Assembly (NCBI GenBank): GCA_016618085.1
Contig: JABLTG010000052.1
Coordinates: 42,356 to 106,355, forward strand
Length of the DNA stretch: 64,000 bases
Reading direction: 5' to 3'
Source: Neovahlkampfia damariscottae
Lineage: Eukaryota > Heterolobosea > Selenaionea > Neovahlkampfiida > Neovahlkampfiidae
Made by a program: the position numbers and the translations under genes. Of this stretch, positions 18,782 through 30,123 are shown piece by piece (position 1 is the stretch's first letter; each line of letters opens with the position of its first letter). Below the pieces are notes generated by a model. The model saw only the letters and a program-made list of their open reading frames with translations. It searched no databases and was not told where the DNA came from.

Positions 18782-20481
18782 ATGGTGAAGGAAATCATAA
18801 CTCTTCAACTAGGAAATTATTCAAATTTTGTTGGAGCTCATTATTGGAATATTCAAAATGAATTATTCAATTTATTTAAAGACAAAGGAATGATTAATTC
18901 CGATAATGTTTTTCGTTATGGAGAAACAAACAAAGGCATCTTGACCTGTTGTCCAAGAGCTTTAGTTTTTGATTTATCAGGTACTTTAGGATCATTAAGA
19001 AAACATGGAAATATCTATGATCCATCAAAAGAACAAAAAGATGACGAGAAGGAAATTACTTGGCACGGAAAAATGCAAACTATTCAAAGTGAAGAAAAAC
19101 CTGAAAAATCAAAATATGTTGAAATGATTGATGAAAATAAAAAGTATAGTTATGATGAAATCAATGAAGATTTGACCAATAACTGCTTAACTTGGTCAGA
19201 TTTTCTTGAAATTAACTATCATCCAAAATCTGTTTCCACTATTCAAAATCATGTAACTGATAAATTTGATGATTATTTAGATGGTAATTTATTAAGTTCT
19301 TTGGTAATTGTTCAAAAATAACTTATGTTTCCAATAGGATTTTTATGATGATACACTGGATCAAATTAGGTTTTTTCTTGAAGAATGTGACAGTTTGCAA
19401 GGATTTCAATTTTTTTCAAATACAAACGATGCATGGTCAAAATTCTCTCATGATTTGAATCAATTGATTCGAGATGAAATATCAACAAAATATTCAATTT
19501 TTACATTTGGTTGTGATTCAAATATACCTTGGAAAGAAGAACAAACAGAAAATCAAGTTATGATTGATAATTGGAAAAGAAAATTAAACACAGCAGTCAG
19601 TTGTGTTGATTTACATGAAAGTAGTTCTGTTTATATTCCTTTGTCTGCTGCTAATTTCAAAGATGATTCTTTTAAACATATTAAATTTGATCCACAAAAT
19701 AAGTATCAAACATCAGCTATTCTTGCATCTTCTATTGATAGTTCAACATTGGCCTTTCGAAAAAAAGATTCAGATATTAACATGGATCATGTAAAGAGAA
19801 AATTGAATGTTATGAATTCAATGAGATTATCTTCATTATGTACATCTGTCCCATTTCCAATTCAAAGTAATTCAAATTGTTGATTAATTTTCAATTTTAG
19901 GAGAAAAAACATTTTTTGAAATTTTAGCTGATTTGAAACCTATTCATTCAACAGAATTATTATTTTCATTATCACCTGGAATGAAAAGAAACTCAAAAAA
20001 TTCAGATCCTTATTCAAAATATTCAATATTTCGTGGAATCACATCTACTAAATTATGGCCAAAAAAAGTATTGAATGATGAAGCAAATGACTTTTATCAA
20101 GATTGTAAAAGTCATTTAGATATGTTTAAAAGATATAATGAATTAACAAAATCTTATTATTCAATTGAGTAAACAAAAATATTGACTAATTTTTTCAGAG
20201 ATGTGTTTTCACAATCCTCACCAACTTCATTCACATTTCCAAATTTTTTTGATAAAAACATTGTCGAAGATGGTTTCATTGATAAAAAAGAAAGAGAACA
20301 AAGAGTTTATTTGTACCCTCAAATGACAAATATTCAAACAACTAAAGAGTTAAAACCATTCATTCAAGAAAATTTGAATTTCTTGAAAACTGTAAGAAAA
20401 AATGATTTCAAATTGGGATACGATGAATTAGAAGAATACAAAGAACATCTATTTCAATTATCTGATGATTATTCCCAATAA
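18782..20481 (+). CDS. MSTO1: Misato / DML1 tubulin-like protein
   Basis: Four exons with about 30-35-nt introns near 19303, 19870 and 20170. The N-terminus is the Misato segment II: EIITLQLGNYSNFVGAHYWN, then ETNKGILTCCPRALVFDLSG, then LGSLRKHG. The middle has the family's WSDFLEINYHPKS, and the tubulin-like half has DSLQGFQFFSNTNDAWSKF. Misato/DML1 proteins are GTPase-less tubulin relatives needed for mitochondrial distribution and for microtubule or TCP-1 functions. Total length (about 530 aa) matches family members. Strong call. Confidence 0.85.
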
Positions 20482-20697
20482 ATTTGCTGTTACCCATAAT
20501 TTTAATTTCTATCATTTTGACTTTGTTTTTGTTGTTTCTTGTAATTCATGTTAATGATTTGCCAATGATTAAACTCTACCGAGATCTCCTAAGACATAAT
20601 TGAGGACAAAAACTACCTAAGAAGTCTGAGGCCTTTTTTTGCAAAATCAAATTTATTTGTGAAGATTCCTGTCATTTGGTTGGTGGATTTTTTTTTA

Positions 20698-21748
20698 ATG
20701 AAGAAGGAAGAATCAGCTTTTGTGCATTTGACCTGCGGTGCTTTGGCTGGTGTATTTTCAGATGGTGTAGTTCATCCAATTGATACAGTTAGAGTTCGTC
20801 AACAAATGATAGTCAATAAAACACATAAACCAACTTCTGCAACTTCAACATTTTTTTCAATGTTAAAAAATGAAGGTGTTACTTCAATTTACAAAGGATT
20901 TAATGCTGTTCTAGTTGGAACAATTCCAGGACATGCATTATATTTTTATGGATATGAATTTTCAAAACATCAACTCAATAAATACCTAAAAATCAACGAC
21001 GATAATAATCCTTTGATTCATTTTACATCTGGTATATTGATAATTTTGTTAATTTTTCATAGGAATTGTCGCTGACGTTTTTGGTAGTTTAGTAAATTTG
21101 ATTTCAAATTTTAAACTATTTTCAAGACTTGGACACCAATGGATGTTATTAAACAAAGAATGCAAAATCAAATTAAAGGTACTGATGGATTAACTGAACA
21201 AAGGTATAAAAATTCATTTGATTGTTGCAAGAAGATTGTCAGAAATGAAGGTGATTTTTTTTTTCACTAACACAAAGCAGGTTACAGAGGTTTATTTAAA
21301 GGATATTGGTTAGGTCTTGCAACTTATGGACCTTTTGTAGCTATTTATTGGACGTTATATGAACAATTCAAAATTCTATCAAAAACCCTTTTAAACAAAC
21401 CAACAGTTGATGAATTACCTTTTTATGCTTATACTATCTCAGCTGGACTTGGAAGTGGAATTTCAGCAGTTGTAACATGTCCTTTGGATGTCATTAAAAC
21501 AAGAATTCAAAGTAAATCTCAATTCATTTGATCATAAAATATAGTAAATCATGATCATAAACAATATGAAAGTGCATTCGATGCATTAAAGAAAATTCAA
21601 AAAGAAGAAGGAATGAAAGGATTCTTCAAAGGTGTAAAGCCAAGAAGTTTATGGTTGTCAGGAGGAACTGCAGTTACAATGCTTTTTTGTAAGCAAAATT
21701 TTAATTGACATTTTTGAATTAGACGAAGAATTAAAGAAATTATTTTAA
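20698..21748 (+). CDS. Mitochondrial carrier family (SLC25) protein
   Basis: Several exons with introns near 21032, 21093, 21250, 21510 and 21690. All three carrier signatures are canonical: HPIDTVRVRQQ, TPMDVIKQRMQ and CPLDVIKTRIQ. Each is followed by the second-repeat glycine motif (SIYKGFNAVLVGTIPGHALY, GYRGLFKGYWLG, GMKGFFKGVKPRSLW). About 300 residues in total. The substrate cannot be assigned; similarity to the SAM/mitoferrin-type branch is only an impression. Its stop lies 7 nt from the stop of the convergent sirtuin. The spacer 20482-20697 contains no gene I can support. Confidence 0.82.
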
Positions 21749-21755
21749 ATTTGAA

Positions 21756-23208
21756 TCACTCTTCATCCACAATCCCATAATCATTTTTCATTTCAGTTGT
21801 TCTTTCAAATCTTTCAACAACAATTTTTCCTTGGTTGTCATTGGTTAACAATTGAATTCTACTCATTCCTAATGGATCAGATAATTCAAGAGTGAATGAT
21901 TCTTTTCCTTCGAGAATATCTTCAATATTATGAATCACTTCGAAAATTGGATTTTTTTGATTTTCTTTCAACGATTTTGAATTCACATTTGAAATATAAC
22001 CTCCAGAATGTTTTTTAAGATTTTCATAAATTTCATCAATTAAACTTTTGATAGTTGTGAATTTTGGAGTACCTTCTGGTGATTCTAAATCAATTTCTGG
22101 AATGTTCAAACTGCATGTATCACTTTTTAATATTGTTCTTTTTAAATCTTCTTCTCCACAGCCGGTTAATGTCAAAATTAATCCTTTGGATTCATACTTT
22201 TTCATTTGGACTGCTTCAAATTGATCAAAGTGATACGGTTCTGGAGTGACCATTTCTGGAACATCAAATGATTTTTTGATCTTTTTTCTGAGTGAATAGT
22301 CTTGTAAAATGTTGATTGTGTTAAAATTGAAATTTGTTAATTCTAATTCTTTCATAACTTCCAACATGAATTCATCTGTTTTAGAAAATGTTCTGATGGT
22401 TGAAATATCATCATCTTCTTGTTTGAGAAATCAATATTTTCTTACAATCTGTTTTTTGTAAATTTACAATTACCAAAGATCCAAATTTGTTTTTCCCACA
22501 ATTCAACGTTGGAAAATCACAAGCAGGTTTCACTTTCATGCTTGTCCCTAAAACTAAAGCTAAATCAGCATTCATTGAATTATTTATTGCCTCTGAAATT
22601 TCATCATCCCACAATTTCTCTCCAAAATGAATGATTGTATCTTTCAATGCATTTGAGCATTCATCACATTTTCTACCTGTTTTATGAGTTGATTTTTTGG
22701 TAACATCTTTTGTTGTATCAAATGTTCGAACATAGATTTTTCCACATTGATCACAGTACTCCTTATATTTGTTCCCATGAATTTCTGAAATATTTTCAAG
22801 AGAAGTTCCTGATCGAAGATGAAGTCCATCAATATTTGTACTGATTATATGTTTCAAGTAACCCTTTTTAATTAATTCTGATAAAGCAAAATGTGAGAAA
22901 GTTGGTATTGCTTCTTCAACTCTAATTTCGTCAATTGAAACACCTGAGTCTTTTAAGGTCCAAAGACCTTTTGGACCTCGATAATCTTTTGGATTTTTTT
23001 TTTAGAAAAGTGATGATCAAATACCTGGTATATCAGCAGCGGTTGATATTCCTGCTCCTGTGAAAACTACAAAATGTTTTGATTGTTTAATTAATTGTGC
23101 AGTTTTTTTTGCTTTTTGTTTCATTTTTTCATCTTCTTCAATGTATTCCAACAATTCTTCTTCTGTTACATGTGACGTAGAAGGTGCCACAACATCTCTT
23201 TCAGTCAT
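21756..23208 (-). CDS. SIRT7-type (class IV) sirtuin, copy A
   Basis: Three exons. The NAD-binding start is FVVFTGAGISTAADIP, then after a roughly 37-nt intron DYRGPKGLWTLKDSG. Next come ISTNIDGLHLRSG (NxD), the catalytic His in ISEIHGN, zinc Cys pairs CDQC and CDEC, DTIIHFGEKLWD, LALVLGTSMKVKP and VIVNLQKT. DYRGPxGxWT and HFGE.. are class IV (SIRT6/7) marks, with the overall pattern closest to SIRT7. Likely a nuclear/nucleolar NAD-dependent deacylase. It has a long, less conserved C-terminal region of about 200 residues. It lies directly downstream of a second sirtuin on the same strand, suggesting an old tandem duplication. Confidence 0.85.
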
Positions 23209-23234
23209 TCTTTTTTGACAAAAAACTCTTGATG

Positions 23235-23239
23235 ATTGG
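23235..23239 (+). promoter_or_regulatory. CCAAT-type element before sirtuin A
   Basis: GATGATTGGTCGG, 27 nt upstream of the ATG at 23208, in the 80-nt spacer after sirtuin B. Confidence 0.4.
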
Positions 23240-23288
23240 TCGGTATTTTAAGATTTTATTTTTCAAATTCAGAAATGAACCAAGATTA

Positions 23289-24183
23289 TTAATAATATTT
23301 CATTATTTCCTTCATAAATTTGTCACAGTCCGAATGAATGGTAATTGAAGCCATGGTATCTTTCGGAGTATTTTGTTTGTTACAAATTATCAACTTGCCA
23401 CCTTTATTTAAGCAGTCATCAATCAAATCATAAGTTTCAGTCAAAGATAATGATGATCCCAAAACAATTATCAAATCAGATTTTAAGCAATGACTCCAAG
23501 CAGCATCATATTGTTTCTCCAATGAAGGAACGTGGGTATAGTCATTTCCAAAATTTACAATGACATCTCTCAACGATTTAGTTCCACAATTTTCACATAA
23601 TCTATCAGTTTGATGTTCAAAAATTCCATTTTGTTCATTTCTCACCATAAAATCTCTTTTGAACTCTTTCAAACAATTTCCACATTCTTCTATAAATAAA
23701 TTTCCATGCATTTCACATAAATTTCCATTTTCTGAAATTCTTTTGAAACCACTTTTGCAATGTAAATTATCAACATTTGTTGAAATCAAAAATTTTAAAA
23801 TTTGTTTTTCTGATAGCTCAAATAAACTTTTATGAGTAAATGAAGGTTCAAGAGACGCAAAATTTAAGTCTTCCAGTTTTGTATATTCTTCTCCTTTGAC
23901 TCTTCATTATTAAATTAATTGATGTTTACCTTTTTGTCCAAATTCCATTTGTTCCTCTGTAATCTGAGAGACCACAATTTACACTTATACCAGCTCCTGT
24001 GAGGAAAGTGATGTACTTTGAGTTTTTCATCACTTCCACAACATTTTCCATTTTTTCTTGGAAAAAGTCTTCTGAGTCTTCAAATTCAGTGATGTAGTCC
24101 ACTGATTTCTCATTTCTTAAATTTGAGTCAACATATTTTTTAAATTCTTCAATTTCTTCTTCCTCCAATTTTTGTTTCTTCAT
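23289..24183 (-). CDS. SIRT6/7-type (class IV) sirtuin, copy B
   Basis: Two exons with one intron at about 23900. Motifs: FLTGAGISVNCGLSDYRGTNGIWT, LISTNVDNLHCKSGF, catalytic His in CEMHGNLF, zinc Cys pairs CGNC and CENC, VIVNFGNDY, LIIVLGSSLSL and LIICNKQ. All NAD-binding and catalytic residues I can check are present, so it looks active. The N-terminal leader is acidic and coiled (EEEEIEEFKKYVD). It is diverged from its neighbour at 21756 yet shares class IV features, consistent with an ancient local duplication. There is no long C-terminal extension, unlike copy A. Confidence 0.82.
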
Positions 24184-24346
24184 CTCTTTGTGATTTTGTG
24201 TTTAATGAAAAAGGGAAATGATTGGTAAATTTAGATATTTATTTTTCAATTTCAGATTGTAATTCTCCCTGATTCGATTTTCTAATTTAACCAATTCTGG
24301 GTTCTTACAAACTTGAATATTTTGAAGGTGCATTCTAAATTATCAT

Positions 24347-24574
24347 CTAATGATGTTCATCAAAATTAACTATTTTTTTAAAATCATTTTCTTCATCTTT
24401 TTAAAAACCTTCATCATAATCTTCATCATCCCATTCAAATTCTTCAACGTCATATTAATTGAGTTGTTTTATTGTCACTTGAATAAAAAGAAATGTTTAG
24501 AGTCATTTTCTTTTGATTTTTTCAAAAACTTCTTCTTCTTCTCCAATTTGACAAAAAATTCACGAATTTGAACA
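24347..24574 (-). pseudogene. Possible relic of a small coding exon pair
   Basis: On the minus strand an open frame reads IREFFVKLEKKKFLKKS, then a plausible GT-AG join (about 38 nt) leads to FEWDDEDYDE. A second join gives VNFDEHH and a stop at 24347. The frame is closed upstream by a TGA inside the lipase 3' end and has no ATG. The region is therefore either the remains of a gene or accidental. The rest of 24184-24578 contains the sirtuin B promoter element (ATTGG at 24221-24225) and AT-rich sequence with nothing else recognisable. Confidence 0.2.
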
Positions 24575-24578
24575 ATTT

Positions 24579-26236
24579 TTATTTTTCAATCATTTCTATT
24601 ATAGCTCTATATCTTTTGATTCTATGATATTCAAGGCCATTCAAAGGAGCCCAAACATTTCCAGTGAACTCATAATCTTCAGAAATAAAAAATTCTGAAT
24701 CATGAAAATGAAGAACATGAACTTTTTTCAAAGGACATGGGATAAATGAAAAGTGTTTACCACCCCAATAGTTCCATGTGAATGTAATGGTACCCAGTGC
24801 TTGATATATACCACTTGCGATCAATGGATATTTTGGCAATCTTGGAATTGGATCCAAACAGTTTACATAAGGTTCAAATACATCACATAAATATTCGTCA
24901 ATGAATTTAGGAAACCAATCATTTCCAGCCATTGGAGCGCCATATGTTACACAATGATACTTTTTTCCTTCATCAATGTCCTTCTTCTTCATTAAAGGAA
25001 ACAAATTGCAAAATGTGAAAATTTGAGCAGCTGCTCCACCAAGCGAATGACCAACAATGAGAATATGTTTTTTTTTGATAAAGTATTTTTTCCAATTCAA
25101 ATTTAAAAATTCACATGCTCGATTATAGAAACCTGAATGAAACTTGACTGTCAAATCTCCGATTTCTGGGATAACAATGGTATCTTTGTTACAATTCCAA
25201 ACATTAAGGTCAGCCAAAAGGTCTGGTGTGTGTTTCATTTCTGTTCCTCGAAAACAAAATATTACTTCATCGTCACTTTCAAATATTCCCATTTTATGGT
25301 AACCATTCTTACTGTCTGTTGGAACTTCTTTCAATTCATAAGATCCATTTATCTGTTTAAAAGATTTTTCTTTCAATTTGGTTTTTATGTCATTCTCTTG
25401 TTCATAAATAAGATCACAAAAAACTGCACCACGATTCATCCTTGAATACTTGTCATCACCAAAATGAATTTTCTTTGCACTTTGTGAATTAAATTTTTTC
25501 AGCTCTGCAAAATTTAAAATATTTTGAAATAACACTTTGTTGTCTTTCTTGTAAAAATAATCATTTTTGAACATGTGAAAATTTGTTGTCAAAAATGCAA
25601 ATCCACCAAAATCATTTGTGATACAACCAACAGTACTCAATATTGATCCTTCTTGTCCATCGATTGGATAAAATCCTGGGACTTTTACTTTTGAACCAAA
25701 TTTTGTGATAACTTTCAGGTTTTCAATTTGTTGAACTCCAGAAAATATGGATTTGATGAAATCATTTGAGGAATTATTTTTAATATTTGTGACATAGCTA
25801 TTGCAGCTTTTAACTCCGACTTTTTCACCTGTGAGCTGAAAAATTTCTAAAATTGAATTTCCACTCTTGTAATACACTCCTTGTGTGTAAACTTGACAAT
25901 TAAAACTCCTCTTAAATCAAAATACAATTTCAAATTCATTTTTTCGTCATCTGTTAATGGTTCTTTGTGAAAAGAATCAATTATTACAAGTTGTGCGTCA
26001 AAAATATCATTCAATTTAATTTTATCAACTGATACTTCCTCAACTGTGAAGTTTTATCTTAAATATTCTAATGCTGAACGAAATTTATTTTCTGGTTGTT
26101 TAAAAAACTCTTGTTTTTGTTCTTTTTTTTTCACTTCATTTTTATAATTTTTTTGCTCTTTGCTTGATTGTGCTTCGTCTTTATAAAAATAATTATATCC
26201 AAAATATGCAAAAGACACTAAGGCAGCTGTACCCAC
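24579..26236 (-). CDS. Class 3 lipase (triacylglycerol lipase family)
   Basis: The C-terminal ~430 residues are one clear exon (24579-25877): ESDDEVIFCFRGTE, then the nucleophile elbow HILIVGHSLGGAAAQIFTF, YGAPMAGNDWFPKFID (with a family-typical Asp region), and a late His in LKKVHVLHFHD. This is the fungal lipase-like class 3 fold. Upstream exons include a hydrophobic segment (TVVGTAALVSFAYFGYNYFY) suggesting an N-terminal membrane anchor, and a segment reading VSVDKIKLNDIFDAQLVIID. Frames between 25880 and 26060 do not join cleanly by a simple GT-AG intron, and no in-frame ATG was found before about 26300. The start is unresolved and a frameshift is possible. Confidence 0.72.
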
Positions 26237-26517
26237 AACTGTGAGAGTTTTGTTCAGTAGTTTTGTGTCACCAAATATGATTGGACTAATTTTGACTTAT
26301 GAACTACTAAAGTGAATAGATAATAAATTTTAAAAAGACTGGCTATCAAAAAAATTTCATTATTTCATACTGCATTCCTTGTTTTGTGAACATCTTTCAA
26401 AAACTGAAAAATGGAAAATAATATAAAAGCACAAAAAAGTCTCCAATTTGTTTTTCATGAATACTATTACTATTGAATGTTATGGTTTTTTCATCCAATA
26501 GTATTTCTTCACCCTAG

Positions 26518-27201
26518 ATGAACAATTACCAACACAAATACAAACAAAGCAAAATTTTGAAGTTTGAAACAGAATTAAACTGTATATTAGAAACACCTCA
26601 AATTAAAGCACCAAAAGAAGTTCATGTTTTTGTCACATCAAAAAAAGAATTAAAATTAAATGCTGCCAAAAAAATCGTTGAAAATAATCCAAGGTTTTCA
26701 GAGTCCAAATTAATTGTAACTGGATTCAAAAGCTCAAGTAATATCGCAGAACAACCTATTTCAATGGAATCTGGTGAATTAGGTGCAACCAATAGAATCC
26801 ATACAACAAAGAAATTACAATCATTTAAAGAATATCTGAAAGAGAAAAATCCAACATCTTATATTTTTGTTTCAATTGAAAATTATTTTACAGAACCAAA
26901 GAACGGTTCATTATTTGATCATGCAATGGTTATTGTGGAAAATGAATTCCAAAATATTTTCAAATATGTGAGCGATGGAGTTGAAATGAATTCTGAATTT
27001 TATGATGATGCTTTAAAAAAAGGAGGCAAAAATTCAGATGGAACTGGATTGAATATTACTTTGGGAGATATATTTCACTCAAAATATCCTGAGATACCTT
27101 CATCAGATTGGCACGGACACGTAACAAAAAGTGAAACTTTTTCAGGATTAACAAGAACTGAACAAATTATGAGTTCAATCAACAACAAAAAGTTATTTTG
27201 A
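26518..27201 (+). CDS. DUF84/YjjX-like NTPase family protein
   Basis: 227 residues, intronless. Motifs resemble the YjjX/DUF84 inosine/xanthosine triphosphatase fold: VHVFVTSKKELKLNAAKKIV (like VAVGSxNPxKxxA), then SSSNIAEQPISMESGELGAT (like SGVPxQPxxxxETxxGAxNR), then NRIHTTKKLQSF, and YIFVSIENYF (like GIEgGi). Relatives hydrolyse non-canonical purine NTPs to keep them out of nucleic acids. The central GIEGG-type acidic/glycine region is diverged (SIENY), so activity is uncertain. An alternative start exists about 60 nt upstream. Confidence is moderate because similarity is judged from a few motifs. Confidence 0.5.
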   Translation: MNNYQHKYKQSKILKFETELNCILETPQIKAPKEVHVFVTSKKELKLNAAKKIVENNPRFSESKLIVTGFKSSSNIAEQPISMESGELGATNRIHTTKKLQSFKEYLKEKNPTSYIFVSIENYFTEPKNGSLFDHAMVIVENEFQNIFKYVSDGVEMNSEFYDDALKKGGKNSDGTGLNITLGDIFHSKYPEIPSSDWHGHVTKSETFSGLTRTEQIMSSINNKKLF

Positions 27202-27275
27202 TTACAAATAAAGATACTTTTTGTTGAAAGAAACAACCAATGAAATACTTTGACCAACCAAAACGTTTTTCATAA

Positions 27276-27928
27276 ATGGAGAACTATGAAAAATATTTAG
27301 ACTTCCACCAACTTTATCAAATGAAATCGAATTATTACAATACCGATTGTCCACCAAGAGGAGAAATATTGATTAGAACATACTATCCCTTTGTTGGTTA
27401 CTATAAAGAACCTGAAATTACAAAAGAAACTCTTACTGAAGATGGATTTGTTCATACAGGTGACATTGGAAATGGTTGCCAAACGGAACATTAAAAATCA
27501 TTGATAGAAAAAAAAATATCTTCAAGTTATCTCAAGGGGAATATATTGCACCTGAAAAAATTGAAAATATTATGATTCAATCTCCTCTCATCCAAGCAAT
27601 TTGGGTGACTGGAAATTGTTTGCATAATTATATTGTTGCATTTGTAGTTCCTGCTCCTGAAGCAATTCATAAGTATGCAAAAGGAAAGAACAAAAAAGAA
27701 GATTTAGCAACACTTTGCAAAGATGAAGATGTATTCAAATTAATCATGGATGATATGAAACTCTTTGCAGATAAATTAGGATTGAATAAATTAGAAACTC
27801 CAAAGAAAATTTATTTCGGACCAACAATGTGGACACCAGAATCTCAATTATTAACACCAACAATGAAGACAAAGAGAAATGAAATGACCAAACACTATCA
27901 AAAAGAAATTGATGCTTTTTTTCAATAA
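27276..27928 (+). pseudogene. Truncated, frameshifted long-chain acyl-CoA synthetase
   Basis: Covers only the C-terminal part of an ACSL-type AMP-forming ligase: PPRGEILIRTYYPFVGYYK, EDGFVHTGDIG, then in a different frame WLPNGTLKIIDRKKNIFKL, SQGEYIAPEKIENIM and VPAPEAIHKYA. The frame breaks at about 27468-27474 inside the conserved HTGDIG-x-WLPNG motif, where one base appears to be missing. The length and sequence there allow no GT-AG intron. The N-terminal ATP-binding two thirds are absent: the preceding gene ends 75 nt upstream. A fragmentary duplicate is the simplest reading; a sequencing or assembly error at the frameshift cannot be excluded. Confidence 0.7.
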
Positions 27929-27937
27929 ACCTATTAT

Positions 27938-29407
27938 TTAAACAGCCATTTCCATTTTGATTGTTTTTTGTGGTTTGTATCCAACAATTTTGAAATCTTC
28001 AAATTTGAATTTATTGATGTCTGTGGTGTCATTGTCAATCACTAATTGAGGGAAATCTGTTGGTGTTCTTGTGATTTGTTCTTTCAAAGGATCAACATGA
28101 TTTTTATAAATATGAGTATCACCAAGTACGTGAATGAAATCTCCTCTTTTTAATCCACAAACTTGAGCGACCATACATGTCAATAAAGCATAAGAAGCAA
28201 TGTTGAAAGGAACTCCTAATCCCATATCACAACTACGTTGATACATCATGCAACTTAATTCTCCATTGTTTACATAGAATTGACAAAACATCTAAAGTAT
28301 TAGAAACAATTGAATATAATTACATGACAAGGTGGTAATGCCATCACACTTAAATCACTTGGATTCCAAGCTGACATTACAATTCTTCTTGAATTTGGAT
28401 CTTTTTTGATCAGGTCAATACAACCTTGTAATTGATCAATTCCTTTTCCTGAATAATCTGAGTGCATTGTTTGATAATCTGCGCCCCAATGTCTCCATTG
28501 AAATCCATACACAGGACCTAAGTCACCTTCTTCACGTTCTTTTAATCCTCTGCTATCAAGAAATTCTCTGCTTCCATTTCCTTCCCAAATTTTAACGCCT
28601 TTTTCAGAAAGATCTTTTCCATTTGTATTTCCTTGAATGAACCAAATTAACTCTTCAGCAACACCCTTCCAGAACACTATGAAAGGAAATTAAAAAGAAT
28701 TCAAGTTTACCTCTCTTTGTTGTTAAAAGTGGAAATGAATGTCTCAAGTCAAATTTCATTTGTTTTCCAAATAAACTTAAAGTACCAACTCCAGTTCTAT
28801 CGTCTTTAATTGCTCCAAATGTTAAAACTTCTCTTAAGAGATCAAGATATTGATATTCTTCATGTTTTTTTTTGTACAACATGTATTTGTAAGGAATTCC
28901 ATTTTCTATTTCAGTTTCATCTTTATGATATTCTTTATCAACAAAAAATTGATTAGTGTCAATTTTTGGAAAAAAAGTATCACATTTGATATCAGCTAAA
29001 ACTTTTGTGAGGTAAATTTTTTCACATTGAGGTGATTTCATGGCTTCTGCATATAAACTACTTCCTCCAATGATAAATACATTTTCAACATCTTCTTGAG
29101 TTTCTAAATGTTGAAGAGCTTCTTGTAAACTTGAAATGATTTTTGTGTTTTCAACTGGTGATTCAAATTGAAGTGTTGATGATAATATAATATTTAAACG
29201 GTTTTTAAGTGGTCTAAATTTTTCTGGAATACTTAACCAAGTCTTTTTGCCCATAATCACAGCGTTTCTTTTTTTTTCATCTTTGACGGTGAGTGTTGTT
29301 TTTTGAAAGTATTTCATTTCTTTTGGTAATGACCATGGTATTTGACCATTCAATCCAATACCCATGGTCTTTTCTGTTGCTGCTACAACCATTGAGAACT
29401 TCTTCAT
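27938..29407 (-). CDS. DHFR-TS: Bifunctional dihydrofolate reductase-thymidylate synthase
   Basis: Three exons; introns at about 28680-28713 and 28291-28322. The N-terminal DHFR domain: [52 protein letters not shown]. After a short linker the TS domain: [39 protein letters not shown], the catalytic Cys in LPPCH (intron immediately after it), [14 protein letters not shown] and [18 protein letters not shown]. The fusion supplies dTMP and regenerates tetrahydrofolate. DHFR-TS fusion on one chain is characteristic of plants, alveolates and excavate-type protists and helps place the organism. Full-length and apparently functional. Confidence 0.93.
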
Positions 29408-29432
29408 GTTTTAGCGGTTTTTTTTTGTTTAT

Positions 29433-29437
29433 CCAAT
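29433..29437 (+). promoter_or_regulatory. CCAAT element before DHFR-TS
   Basis: TATCCAATCAT, 26 nt upstream of the DHFR-TS ATG at 29407. Confidence 0.4.
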
Positions 29438-29580
29438 CATAATTGTTGTTCTTTTTATTTTTGAATTTCTTTTGTAGAATTTGAAAATGCACAAAAGAAT
29501 CAATTTTTCAAGTTTTTTTTTGGCTCCAAAATTCTCGTATTATTATTGGATAACTTTTTTTTTTTAGCTGAACAACACAG

Positions 29581-29880
29581 ATGAAGTTGCCAATTGTAAA
29601 ATTATTCACCAAAATTGATTGTTGTTTATGTGACACAGCTAAGTTTATTTTAAAAAAAATCCAAGTAAAAAAGTGTTTATTCATTTATTTAATAAATCAG
29701 GTAAAAGTTCCATTTCAACTGCAAGAAATTGACATAACACAAAAAGGAAATGAAAAATATTTTGAATTGTATAAATATGATATTCCAGTAATTTTTGTAA
29801 ATAACAAAGAAGCATGTCGTCATAAAATAAACGAAACAGTTCTGAGAAAAGCTCTGGAAGAAAATGTACAACAAAATTGA
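29581..29880 (+). CDS. Glutaredoxin-like (DUF836) small protein
   Basis: A thioredoxin-fold protein starting MKLPIVKLFTKIDCCLCDTA, with a CxxC-type site (CCLC) at residues 14-17, and KYDIPVIFVNNKEACRHKIN near the end (the cis-Pro IPVIF segment of glutaredoxins). It matches the glutaredoxin-like DUF836 pattern. A 36-nt GT-AG intron (29665-29700) lies after KKIQ. Its length is a multiple of three and it has no in-frame stop, so unspliced mRNA would read through with 12 extra hydrophobic residues. Splicing gives about 87 residues, the normal family size. Probable thiol-disulfide exchange role. Confidence 0.68.
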   Translation: MKLPIVKLFTKIDCCLCDTAKFILKKIQVKKCLFIYLINQVKVPFQLQEIDITQKGNEKYFELYKYDIPVIFVNNKEACRHKINETVLRKALEENVQQN

Positions 29881-30123
29881 TTGCTTGTTACAACTGTTTT
29901 CTAGAAAAATAGAAAAAGAAATAATTCCTAATCTCGGAAAAATAAAAAATATTTTCCGATTTTCAAACAAATTTTTGCTTTTTGATTGAAGATTTGTATT
30001 TAACACAAATTCAGTTCGATAAATTTTTCCGTTCACAACGGTATAAAATCGACATCGAAAATGGATCCTATTGGTGAATTCAGACAAGTCAAAAACTACC
30101 GTTGATTAATAGGAACTAAAAAC

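Noticed and set aside
20560-20645. Slightly GC-richer segment with repeated CCTAAGA and a T-run, considered as a small Pol III RNA
   Set aside because: No tRNA-like fold, A box or B box could be found.
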